A DNA stretch of 64,000 bases from Parvibium lacunae (GTDB taxonomy: Bacteria > Pseudomonadota > Gammaproteobacteria > Burkholderiales > Burkholderiaceae_D): NCBI RefSeq assembly GCF_003335215.1, contig NZ_QPGB01000001.1:558001-622000 (forward strand), written 5' to 3'. Position numbers and translations under genes: made by a program. This document shows, piece after piece, positions 17,846 through 25,357 of the stretch (the stretch's first letter is position 1; every line of letters begins with the position of its first letter). The notes under the pieces were generated by a model, which searched no databases, was not told the origin of the DNA, and saw only the letters and a list, made by a program, of their open reading frames with translations.

Positions 17846-18148
17846 ATGTCGGCTTCCATGCTCCAGCGCACCATCTACGTCTATTTCAAGGCGCCCTATC
17901 AAGACTCTGCCGCTGTCATGCAGGCCGCTCAACTGCAGTTGGCAGAGATGGCCGCAGAATACAGTTTGAGTGGTCGCTTGCAGTGTCGGCAGGAACTGCT
18001 GGCGGTCGATAGCCTGCAAACCTGGCTCGAAATTTATGAACATGTTCCTGCCAATCTTGATGGCGCACTTTTCAAGCAGGCGAATAAGGCCTTACAGAAG
18101 CTTATCTCTGGAGAACGCCACGTTGAGGTTTTTGTCACCACCCCCTAA
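17846..18148 (+). CDS. DUF4936 family protein
   Basis: 100 residues, no signal peptide. A small alpha/beta protein resembling DUF4936, a family found mainly in Betaproteobacteria and often next to ygfZ. Start ATG 17846 is preceded by a GAGAAAG-like site; the frame is open seven codons further up. It ends 6 bp before the convergent exporter gene. Function unknown; a role tied to ygfZ is only suggested by position. Confidence 0.75.
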   Translation: MSASMLQRTIYVYFKAPYQDSAAVMQAAQLQLAEMAAEYSLSGRLQCRQELLAVDSLQTWLEIYEHVPANLDGALFKQANKALQKLISGERHVEVFVTTP

Positions 18149-18154
18149 TACAAC

Positions 18155-19132
18155 TTAGGCAGCTTTGTGTTTATTGATGAGCCCAACGCCTGCCAGCAGC
18201 AGCCCTAAGCCCAGCGCATGATAAAGGTGAAACGATTCGCCTAGAAACATGACCGCGAGAAATGCCGCAAAGATAGGGATGAAATTAATAAAAACGCCTG
18301 CAGCAGGCGCACCAATTAAACTCACCCCTCTATCCCAGCAAAGGTAGGACAGCAAAGAAGGTCCCACCGCGAGATAGAGCAAAGCTACTCCCAGATTTGG
18401 GGTGAGTGGCGGAAGCAGGAGCCCAAGCGTCAATCCTGGCGGCTGCGCGTCATGGTTGAAGAGTATTTCGACTGCATAAGCCGGGAAGAGCAGGCAACAA
18501 CCCAGCCCAATCTGTAAATTCAAAGACAGTCTAATGGGCATATTCAGCGGCGCTTTGCGCAGAATAATGGTGTAAATTCCCCAGGCTATCACGGCGACAA
18601 ACATGATGGCGTCACCTTTAGAGACCGAGAGTTGCAATAGATTGCCCAGCTCGCCACGGCTCAGTACAACCAAGACGCCAAGCGAAGAAAGCCCAACGCC
18701 CAGCCATGCATGGGGGGCCGGGCGTACCTTCAAGACCACCACCGACAGCGGCAAAATAACAATTGGAATAGCGCTGGCGACCAAGGCGACATTAATCGCC
18801 GGGCTGTGCCGTAATGCCCAATATTGAAAGGCGTTGTAGCACACAACGCCAAAAAAAGTCAGACTTACAAGGGTTTTCCAGCGTTCTCGAATTTGCTCAC
18901 CATAGTCGCGCCAATAGGCGGGCCAGCGCGGCAAATTTAACAAAGTCAACAAGCCAAACGCCAGTAACCAGCGCCAAAAAGAAAGGCCAAGCGGGCTAAT
19001 ATGCTGTGCTAACCCACGCCCAATAATTGTGTTGCCCGCCCAAAGCAGACTGGCGGTCAATAACAAACTGTAGGCGAGCCAGCGTTTGTGTCGAGGGCTA
19101 TCGGCAATAACCGGAGAGGCGGGAGTTGACAT
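18155..19132 (-). CDS. EamA/DMT family exporter
   Basis: 325 residues with about ten hydrophobic helices in two EamA repeats (first from residue 16, second from about residue 170: AIMFVAVIAWGIYTIILRK). These inner-membrane permeases of the drug/metabolite transporter superfamily usually export amino acids or other small metabolites; substrate unknown. The C-terminal loop LGESFHLYHALGLGLLLAGV is typical. Transcribed on its own or together with the acetyltransferase upstream (34-bp gap). Confidence 0.9.
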   Translation of the reverse strand: MSTPASPVIADSPRHKRWLAYSLLLTASLLWAGNTIIGRGLAQHISPLGLSFWRWLLAFGLLTLLNLPRWPAYWRDYGEQIRERWKTLVSLTFFGVVCYNAFQYWALRHSPAINVALVASAIPIVILPLSVVVLKVRPAPHAWLGVGLSSLGVLVVLSRGELGNLLQLSVSKGDAIMFVAVIAWGIYTIILRKAPLNMPIRLSLNLQIGLGCCLLFPAYAVEILFNHDAQPPGLTLGLLLPPLTPNLGVALLYLAVGPSLLSYLCWDRGVSLIGAPAAGVFINFIPIFAAFLAVMFLGESFHLYHALGLGLLLAGVGLINKHKAA

Positions 19133-19166
19133 CGTTGACCCAGTAAATTTGTGTCGGCGAAAAGCC

Positions 19167-19634
19167 TTATTTCAGTAGCAGTTGCATGTTGACATGGGGA
19201 ATGCCCGCCTCAATAAAAGGAGGACCAATCTCTGTAAAACCCTGTGCTGCATAAAAATGACAAGCATGGCGTTGCGCATGCAGCCAGATCTCATCATCCT
19301 GGCGTGCCCGCGCTTCAGCAATTAGGGTTTGCAATAATTGCGCACCGATCCCTTGTTTGCGGTAAGCGGGTAACACCGCCATGCGGCCAATTTTACTCAG
19401 TGTCGTGCCATGCGCTGTTTTTTCGCTGGGCAAAAGTCGGGCAGTACCTACCGCGGCCCACGCTTGGCTCGGTAATTGAATTAGGGCAATCGCATGGCGT
19501 GACAACGCATCTTGCTCGTCCCACTCTTCCGTGGCATCAATACCCTGCTCTATGACAAAGACCTGCTGCCGAATAGCCGCTGCCTGCGGCCCGATAATCG
19601 CCCAAGAATCGACATTAATAGTTATCTCTAACAT
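19167..19634 (-). CDS. GNAT family N-acetyltransferase
   Basis: 155 residues. The acetyl-CoA binding motif is AYRKQGIGAQLL near residue 96, preceded by the strand KIGRMAVLP and followed by CHFYAAQGFTEIG. The N-terminal IRQQVFVIEQGI segment resembles the ElaA/YjcF-like subgroup. Substrate unknown. Cytoplasmic. It lies between an exporter and an esterase gene on the same strand with short gaps, so all three may be one unit. Confidence 0.88.
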   Translation of the reverse strand: MLEITINVDSWAIIGPQAAAIRQQVFVIEQGIDATEEWDEQDALSRHAIALIQLPSQAWAAVGTARLLPSEKTAHGTTLSKIGRMAVLPAYRKQGIGAQLLQTLIAEARARQDDEIWLHAQRHACHFYAAQGFTEIGPPFIEAGIPHVNMQLLLK

Positions 19635-19658
19635 ACTGAAATCATTGAATTTAATTGT

Positions 19659-20636
19659 TTAATTTAAACGAGTACTAAGCGCTATCCGCTGCTGCACAAA
19701 GTCGAGCGCTTCCCGATGCGCGGCTTGGACCGCATTTACTGCCCCACCTAAGTTGAAAAAGCCGTGTACCAAAGTGGTGTAATTGACGGTCGTCACCTCA
19801 GTGCCAGCGGCTATCAATTGTGCCGCATAACGGAGTCCGTCGTCGCGCAAGGGGTCATAGCCCGCCACCGCCAACCAGGCGGGGGCCAAGCCACGATGGC
19901 TAGCCGCCAAACTGGGGGCGAAGCGCCAGTCCTCATAGGTGGCACTTGGGCCCATGTAATGCGAAAAAAACCAATCCAGCGTGGTACTTTCCAGCAAATA
20001 GCCCTGTGAAAAAAGGGCATGCGATGGGCTAGTGTGTCTGGCTTGCGTGCCAGGATATAGCAAGAGTTGCCCTGCCAACGCCCAGTTTTGCTCGCGCGCA
20101 TACAAGGCCCCGACGGCGGCCAGAGTACCGCCAGCACTGTCACCGCCAATCATCAGGCATTGGCGATTTAAGCCCAATGACTCTGCCTCATGGTGTAGCC
20201 AGTTGAGTGCGGCGAAGGTGTCATGAACCGCTGCAGGAAAAGGGTGTTCCGGCGCTAGGCGGTAATCCAGCGCTAGCACAGCACACTTGGCATGATGGGC
20301 AAATAAACGATACGTTGCGTCAAAACTATCCAGGCTGCCAAGCGTATAGCCCCCGCCGTGCAGGTAGAGCAAAGCCGGGAGTGGATTAAACCAGCTCGCC
20401 TCGCCAGGCCAATACCAGCGGGCAGCTAGGGTTATCTGCTCTGGATGGAACATTGCGGGCACTTGCGTTGTCTCTACGGCATGCACAGGCAAGGGTAGAA
20501 TATCGAGTGTTGGTGCCGCTTTTTCATATTGCTGGCGGGCCGCACTGACACTCAGCGCCTCATAAGGCAAGAGTTTGCCGGTTGCTTTTGCCCGCGCGAC
20601 AGCCCTGAGTAAAAATTCAAGTTGTTTATCAAGCAT
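19659..20636 (-). CDS. Alpha/beta hydrolase, hormone-sensitive-lipase (family IV) esterase
   Basis: 325 residues. Oxyanion-hole motif HGGGYTLGS near residue 93, nucleophile in GGDSAGG near 167, acid in YDPLRDDG and His in LVHGFFN; the triad is complete. Such enzymes hydrolyse short acyl esters. The natural substrate is unknown. No signal peptide, so cytoplasmic. Divergent from wbuC by 21 bp. Confidence 0.9.
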   Translation of the reverse strand: MLDKQLEFLLRAVARAKATGKLLPYEALSVSAARQQYEKAAPTLDILPLPVHAVETTQVPAMFHPEQITLAARWYWPGEASWFNPLPALLYLHGGGYTLGSLDSFDATYRLFAHHAKCAVLALDYRLAPEHPFPAAVHDTFAALNWLHHEAESLGLNRQCLMIGGDSAGGTLAAVGALYAREQNWALAGQLLLYPGTQARHTSPSHALFSQGYLLESTTLDWFFSHYMGPSATYEDWRFAPSLAASHRGLAPAWLAVAGYDPLRDDGLRYAAQLIAAGTEVTTVNYTTLVHGFFNLGGAVNAVQAAHREALDFVQQRIALSTRLN

Positions 20637-20657
20637 TGCTTCTAGAAAGCGGTTTTA

Positions 20658-21149
20658 ATGGAAAATTTTATTACTCAATCGCAGCTTGATCAGCTCTGCC
20701 AAGCAGCCCAAGAGAGCCCTCGATTACGGAAAAATTTCAATTTTCATGCAGAGGAATCTCACCCTTGCAATCGCCTCTTTAATGCGTTACAGCTTGGTAC
20801 GTATATTCGCCCTCACCGTCATCTGGCACCACAAAAAGATGAAACCTTAATCATGGTACAGGGAAAGCTAGGGATTGTCCTGTTTAACGATAACGGCGAC
20901 ATAATCGATAGCCAAATCGCCCAGCCCGGTGGGCCGATTTATGGTTATCACTTGCCGTTGGGGCAATTTCATACCGTATTGGCACTAGCACCTAACACTG
21001 TTTTTTTTGAAGCCAAAGCGGGCCCTTACCAAGCCCTCACCCAGGCTGAATTTGCACCTTGGGCGCCTGAAGAAAATGCCATAGAAACAAATTCTTATTT
21101 AAGTCATTTAACGCAATTTGTTAAATATAAAAGTGGGCTAACAACGTGA
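20658..21149 (+). CDS. wbuC: WbuC-family cupin protein
   Basis: 163 residues. A cupin-fold metalloprotein family with the motif HRHLAPQKDETLIMVQGKL (residues 53-71) and a second His in GQFHTVLAL. Family members are often beside lipopolysaccharide genes, but their activity is unknown; here the gene is in a redox-repair setting instead. Its TGA overlaps the GTG start of selO (GTGA), so the two are translationally coupled, hinting at a shared role. Confidence 0.83.
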   Translation: MENFITQSQLDQLCQAAQESPRLRKNFNFHAEESHPCNRLFNALQLGTYIRPHRHLAPQKDETLIMVQGKLGIVLFNDNGDIIDSQIAQPGGPIYGYHLPLGQFHTVLALAPNTVFFEAKAGPYQALTQAEFAPWAPEENAIETNSYLSHLTQFVKYKSGLTT

Positions 21150-22840
21150 GCGTGACACGTGATTCGACCCCCCGCGCTTTCCCCTATGAGTGCCCGCCAC
21201 AGCTACAGGAGGCGCCATCTGATTGCCAAGGTGACTGGGGTTGGCAGCATGAGGGTACGGATATCTGGGCGTCGCTACCGAGCGATTTTGCTACCCCCCT
21301 ACTGCCCACTCCCTTTCCTGCAACAGCGGCCCCTTATTGGGTAGCGGGCAGCGAAGCGGTCGCAACGCGATTAGGCTGGACGCTTGAACAACTGCAGACG
21401 CCAGCCGCTATTGCCTATTTAAGTGGCAATCCAACGCCATGGGACCCTCCGCATGAGCAGCGTGACAATCTGGCAGCCTGCGATTGGCCACGGGCGACCG
21501 TGTATTCGGGCCATCAGTTTGGGGTATGGGCAGGTCAATTAGGCGATGGTCGCGCATTGTGTCTCGGCGAGCGACGCTTGCAACTCCCTGGGCACCCTCC
21601 CCATTCTTATGAGATTCAGCTCAAGGGCGCAGGAAAAACGCCTTATTCCCGTGGCGGCGATGGTCGTGCGGTATTACGTTCCTCAATCCGTGAATTTCTC
21701 TGCGCCGAGGCCATGGCCGGCTTGGGTATCCCCACCGTGCGTGCCCTGTCACTCATCGGCGGCGACTTTCCTGTCTTTCGCGAAACGACTGAAACTGCTG
21801 CCGTGGTGGCACGAGTCGCCCCTAGCTTTATTCGTTTTGGGCACTTTGAGCATTACGCCGCGCGACATCAACACCGCGAATTAGAGCAACTGGCTGACTT
21901 TGTGATTAGCCGCCATTTTCCGCATTTAATGTCGCTGGACCCAGGCTATCCACGCTACCAAGCCTGGCTGGAACAGATCATTGATGACGCTGCCCAGCTC
22001 GTCGCACAATGGCAGAGTGTCGGCTTTTGTCATGGCGTCTTAAATACGGACAATATGTCAATCCTAGGGTTGACGCTGGATTACGGGCCATTTGGATTCC
22101 TGGATCAATTTGCTTGGGGCCACATTTGTAACCATTCCGATACCCAGGGACGCTACGCGTATGCTGCGCAGCCGGATATCTTTTATTGGAACCTCTATGC
22201 GCTTGGGCAAGCCTTGCTGCCGCTTTTTTCCACCCAGCAACCGCAGCATGCAGCGCAAACCCAGGTTCAGTCCATCCTAGATACCTTTCCGGTGCGCTAT
22301 CGCCAGGCGATGCAGCAGCGCTGGTGGGCTAAGTTTGGGTTTTTATCTGCGACACAGGCGCTTGCTACTGCTGTCAAGACAGACCCGCAGGCTACCGAAC
22401 GCGACCGTTTTATTCAACGCACACTTAACGACATGGAAAGCGCGAGCAGTGACTTCACTCTCTTCTTTCGCACCCTAAGTCGCTTGCCTGCGCCGCATGC
22501 CCCTCTGGCGCTTGAACAATGTGTTACCTTGCTCGCGCCGTATTGGGCTAACCTAACCCAATTACGCGCATGGCTAGCGGATTACCAGCATTTACGCCAA
22601 GCGTCAGGGCAAGATTGGGCTACCCAGCAAACGGCGATGCTGCGCTGCAACCCCAAGTATATTTTGCGGAATCACTTGGCCGAACTCGCGATTCAAGCCG
22701 CACACAACCGTGACTTCAGTGAAATCGCGCGTTTATTGTCAGTTTTACGACACCCCTACGACGAACAACCGGAGTATGCCGCTTACGCCTCGGCACCACC
22801 TGCATGGGCGCAAACGCTTGCGGTAAGCTGTTCTTCTTAA
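21146..22840 (+). CDS. selO: SelO/YdiU protein adenylyltransferase (pseudokinase fold)
   Basis: 564 residues. SelO proteins transfer AMP to protein side chains, reportedly on redox proteins. Seen here: LKGAGKTPYSRGGDGRAVLR near residue 155, the catalytic/metal segment HGVLNTDNMSI and DYGPFGFLD near 300, and NPKYILRNHLAE near the C-terminus. About 35 extra N-terminal residues make it longer than the usual 480-520. The C-terminus carries a Cys (AVSCSS) near where eukaryotic homologues carry selenocysteine. GTG start overlapping wbuC; msrB follows. Confidence 0.93.
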   Translation: MSVTRDSTPRAFPYECPPQLQEAPSDCQGDWGWQHEGTDIWASLPSDFATPLLPTPFPATAAPYWVAGSEAVATRLGWTLEQLQTPAAIAYLSGNPTPWDPPHEQRDNLAACDWPRATVYSGHQFGVWAGQLGDGRALCLGERRLQLPGHPPHSYEIQLKGAGKTPYSRGGDGRAVLRSSIREFLCAEAMAGLGIPTVRALSLIGGDFPVFRETTETAAVVARVAPSFIRFGHFEHYAARHQHRELEQLADFVISRHFPHLMSLDPGYPRYQAWLEQIIDDAAQLVAQWQSVGFCHGVLNTDNMSILGLTLDYGPFGFLDQFAWGHICNHSDTQGRYAYAAQPDIFYWNLYALGQALLPLFSTQQPQHAAQTQVQSILDTFPVRYRQAMQQRWWAKFGFLSATQALATAVKTDPQATERDRFIQRTLNDMESASSDFTLFFRTLSRLPAPHAPLALEQCVTLLAPYWANLTQLRAWLADYQHLRQASGQDWATQQTAMLRCNPKYILRNHLAELAIQAAHNRDFSEIARLLSVLRHPYDEQPEYAAYASAPPAWAQTLAVSCSS

Positions 22841-22868
22841 TCTCTACTATTGCTAACCAGAGAGCCAT

Positions 22869-23297
22869 ATGAAAAAAGTTGAAAAAAGTCCTGCTGAATG
22901 GCGTCAACAACTCAGCCCCCAAGACTATCAAGTCACCCGTGAAAAGGCGACTGAACGGGCATTCACTGGTCGTTACTGGAATCATTGGGAGACGGGGATC
23001 TATCATTGCGTCTGCTGTGAGACCCCATTGTTTGCCACTGATGCTAAGTTTGATGCGGGTTGCGGCTGGCCAAGTTACTTCAAAGCCCTCAATGAAGAGA
23101 ATGTGGGTTATCTACCGGACCACAGTCACGGCATGATCCGCACTGAAATCATCTGCAAAGTTTGCGATGCCCACCTCGGCCACGTCTTTAATGATGGTCC
23201 GCCGCCGACAGGGTTGCGCTATTGTGTAAACTCAGCCTCCTTGACCTTTGTGCCGACTGAATCTTTACCAGACGGCTATACCACAACGACTCGCTGA
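22869..23297 (+). CDS. msrB: Peptide methionine-(R)-sulfoxide reductase
   Basis: 142 residues. Reduces methionine-R-sulfoxide in proteins. Two CxxC zinc pairs (CVCC near residue 48, CKVC near 97), substrate motif AGCGWPSY and the catalytic Cys in [10 protein letters not shown]. Cytoplasmic, no signal. Directly downstream of selO, which fits a shared role in oxidative damage. Start ATG 22869 follows an AGAGAG-like site. Confidence 0.96.
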   Translation: MKKVEKSPAEWRQQLSPQDYQVTREKATERAFTGRYWNHWETGIYHCVCCETPLFATDAKFDAGCGWPSYFKALNEENVGYLPDHSHGMIRTEIICKVCDAHLGHVFNDGPPPTGLRYCVNSASLTFVPTESLPDGYTTTTR

Positions 23298-23305
23298 GAA
23301 ATGTA

Positions 23306-23959
23306 ATGAAACTTTTGTTTGATTTTCTACCCATCGTACTTTTTTTTGCGGCCTTTAAGTGGGCAGAAAAAGCCCCTACCGAGGCCGCTACTTTTGCCAC
23401 CGACTGGCTGGGCCCATGGGTGGCCGAGGGCGTGATCAGCCCTCAAGAAGCGCCGATTCTGTTGGCAACAGCCTTGGCCATCGTCGTGACGATTGGGCAG
23501 GTTAGCTATTTGTTGCTACGCCAGCGCAGAGTCGAACCGATGCTATGGATCAGCTTAATCTTGATTACCGTTTTCGGTGGCGCGACGATCTGGCTTCACA
23601 GTGAGACATTTATTAAGTGGAAACCCACGGTTTTATACGGTCTATTTGCGTTTATTTTGCTCAGCGGGCGGCTCTTTGGCCGAAACTATGTGCAACAGCT
23701 TATGGGCGCCCAGCTGAGCTTACCGCAAGCCGTGTGGGATCGGCTCTGCACGCTGTGGATCGGATTCTTTACGGTGATGGCGGCCTTAAATTTGTGGGTA
23801 GCCTCCGTGTTTAGTACAGATACCTGGGTCAACTTTAAGCTGTTTGGCGGCATAGGGTTATTACTGGCATTTGCCATAGGGCAAGGGCTCTACTTAAATC
23901 GCTATCTTTCAGACGCTGCAAACGTGTCCCCCGCACCGCTTAAAAAAGATCAGGAGTAA
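23306..23959 (+). CDS. yciB: YciB / septation protein A homologue
   Basis: 217-residue inner-membrane protein with five or six hydrophobic helices. Family marks: KLLFDFLPIVLFFAAFKW at the N-terminus, KWKPTVLYGLFAF and LFGRNYVQQLMG in the middle, then NLWVASVF. Involved in cell envelope synthesis and elongasome/divisome contacts in enterobacteria; exact role here unknown. It contains an extra stretch near residues 30-45 compared with the E. coli protein. Tightly followed by bolA (5 bp). Confidence 0.92.
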   Translation: MKLLFDFLPIVLFFAAFKWAEKAPTEAATFATDWLGPWVAEGVISPQEAPILLATALAIVVTIGQVSYLLLRQRRVEPMLWISLILITVFGGATIWLHSETFIKWKPTVLYGLFAFILLSGRLFGRNYVQQLMGAQLSLPQAVWDRLCTLWIGFFTVMAALNLWVASVFSTDTWVNFKLFGGIGLLLAFAIGQGLYLNRYLSDAANVSPAPLKKDQE

Positions 23960-23964
23960 CGCTG

Positions 23965-24231
23965 ATGGCAATTGCAATTGAAACCCTGCGCGAGCGTTTG
24001 CAAATACTGGCACCACAGCACCTGGAAATCATGGATGAAAGCCATCAGCACATTGGGCATGCTGGCGCGCAAGGGGGGGGTGGGCACTACCGTTTAATCA
24101 TTGCCAGCCCACATTTCGTCGGTTTAAGCCCCGTGCAGCGGCATCGACTGGTGTATGATGCGCTGGCTGATTTGATGCGACGCGAAATTCATGCGCTAGC
24201 GATAGAGGCACGCCTCCCACAGTCAGCTTAA
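23965..24231 (+). CDS. BolA family protein
   Basis: 88 residues. BolA-like fold with DESHQHIGHAG and the helix-turn-like segment GLSPVQRHRLVYDALADLM. BolA proteins bind monothiol glutaredoxins and act in iron-sulfur trafficking or gene regulation. A glycine run (GGGG) sits before the HYRLIIAS strand. It lies between yciB and ppiC, a common order in Burkholderiales. Cytoplasmic. Confidence 0.92.
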   Translation: MAIAIETLRERLQILAPQHLEIMDESHQHIGHAGAQGGGGHYRLIIASPHFVGLSPVQRHRLVYDALADLMRREIHALAIEARLPQSA

Positions 24232-24264
24232 AAATGACTAACCCGAATTAATAAGAGGATTCCT

Positions 24265-25047
24265 ATGCGTTCGACTTTTGTGCGCCATGCATTATGCTGT
24301 GCGCTATTGGCTGGTTTTGGTATGCAAGTGGCAGCGCAGAACATTGCGGTGGTGAACGGTAAGCCGATTCCCAAAACACGCGCAGATAACATGATTAACG
24401 AGCTTAAAAAAGCCGGCCAGCAAGATGGTCGGGAACTGCAACAAGCAGTTCGTGAAGAGTTGATTAATCGTGAAATCCTGGTGCAAGAAGCCATGAAACG
24501 GGGTATTGCAGGCCGAGCAGATGTGCAAACGCAACTTGAATTGGCCCGCCAATCGATTCTGATTCGCGCCCTGGTCCAAGATGAAATGCAGAAAAACCCG
24601 GTTAGCGATGCCGAAATAGAAGCAGAGTACAACCGCATTAAGGGTGAAATGGGCGGTAAAGAATACAAAGCTCGCCATATCCTAGTAGATAGCGAAGAAA
24701 GCGCGAAAGAGATTATTGCGGCCCTAAAGCGCGGCGCCAAATTTGAAGAACAAGCGAAAAAATCGAAAGATACCGGCTCAGCACAAAATGGCGGCGATCT
24801 TGGCTATCAAAGCCCTGGGGTTTATGTGAAGTCCTTTGCGGATGCGCTCGTGAAGTTGGAGAAAGGCAAAATGACTGATACGCCAGTACAAAGCCAGTTC
24901 GGCTGGCATGTGATTCAACTCGATGACATTCGCGAAAGCCAAATCCCTGCCTTGGCAGAAGTCAAAGGGCAACTGAGCGAAAGACTCAAACAGAGCAAGC
25001 TTGATAAGTTCAGGGAAACGCTCAAAGATAAAGCAAAAGTGCAGTAA
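24265..25047 (+). CDS. Periplasmic parvulin-type peptidyl-prolyl isomerase
   Basis: 260 residues. Signal peptide (residues 1-20, cleavage after VAA). An N-terminal helical chaperone segment (SurA_N-like) is followed by a PpiC rotamase domain at about residues 130-230 (YKARHILVDSEESAKEII, GDLGYQSPG, FGWHVIQLDDIRE). Helps outer-membrane and periplasmic proteins fold. AGAGGA ribosome site before ATG 24265. Last gene of the wbuC-selO-msrB-yciB-bolA run, closed by a strong terminator. Confidence 0.93.
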   Translation: MRSTFVRHALCCALLAGFGMQVAAQNIAVVNGKPIPKTRADNMINELKKAGQQDGRELQQAVREELINREILVQEAMKRGIAGRADVQTQLELARQSILIRALVQDEMQKNPVSDAEIEAEYNRIKGEMGGKEYKARHILVDSEESAKEIIAALKRGAKFEEQAKKSKDTGSAQNGGDLGYQSPGVYVKSFADALVKLEKGKMTDTPVQSQFGWHVIQLDDIRESQIPALAEVKGQLSERLKQSKLDKFRETLKDKAKVQ

Positions 25048-25062
25048 CAGCCGCTACACAGC

Positions 25063-25089
25063 AAAAGGGCAGGTTTCCCCTGCCCTTTT
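25063..25089 (+). terminator. Intrinsic terminator after ppiC gene
   Basis: 11-bp perfect stem (AAAAGGGCAGG / CCTGCCCTTTT), 5-nt loop, then TTTATTT, 15 nt after the stop codon. The following stretch to 25336 holds no gene; it contains only an FNR-like box at 25255. Confidence 0.93.
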
Positions 25090-25254
25090 TTATTTGAATT
25101 GCTGCAGTTGCGAAACTGAATGCAGGCTGTGCGTAGCCGAGGTGCAGCGGAATCCTACGACGCCCATAGGTAAATCAAGTAAGTGTGAATTTAGCCGTTA
25201 AATGGGCAAGCGGTTATTGAGGCCGATGATACTGATGACCGTTGCTCGACTTTG

Positions 25255-25268
25255 TTGATCAAAATCGA
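25255..25268 (+). promoter_or_regulatory. Candidate FNR/CRP-family box upstream of the GGDEF-EAL gene
   Basis: TTGATCAAAATCGA matches the FNR consensus TTGAT-N4-ATCAA at 9 of 10 positions, about 90 bp before the start of the next gene. The -10 expected for a box at -41.5 (around 25291-25296, TTATGG) is weak. One to two such matches are expected by chance in 64 kb, so this is a candidate only. An FNR gene is present at 49701-50498. Confidence 0.4.
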
Positions 25269-25357
25269 CAAAAATAGAGCTCTCAAGGGATTATGGGCAG
25301 CCAGAATCACTTGAACATCGCAGTACATAAAATTAATTGGTATTTTATTTGGGTCAC

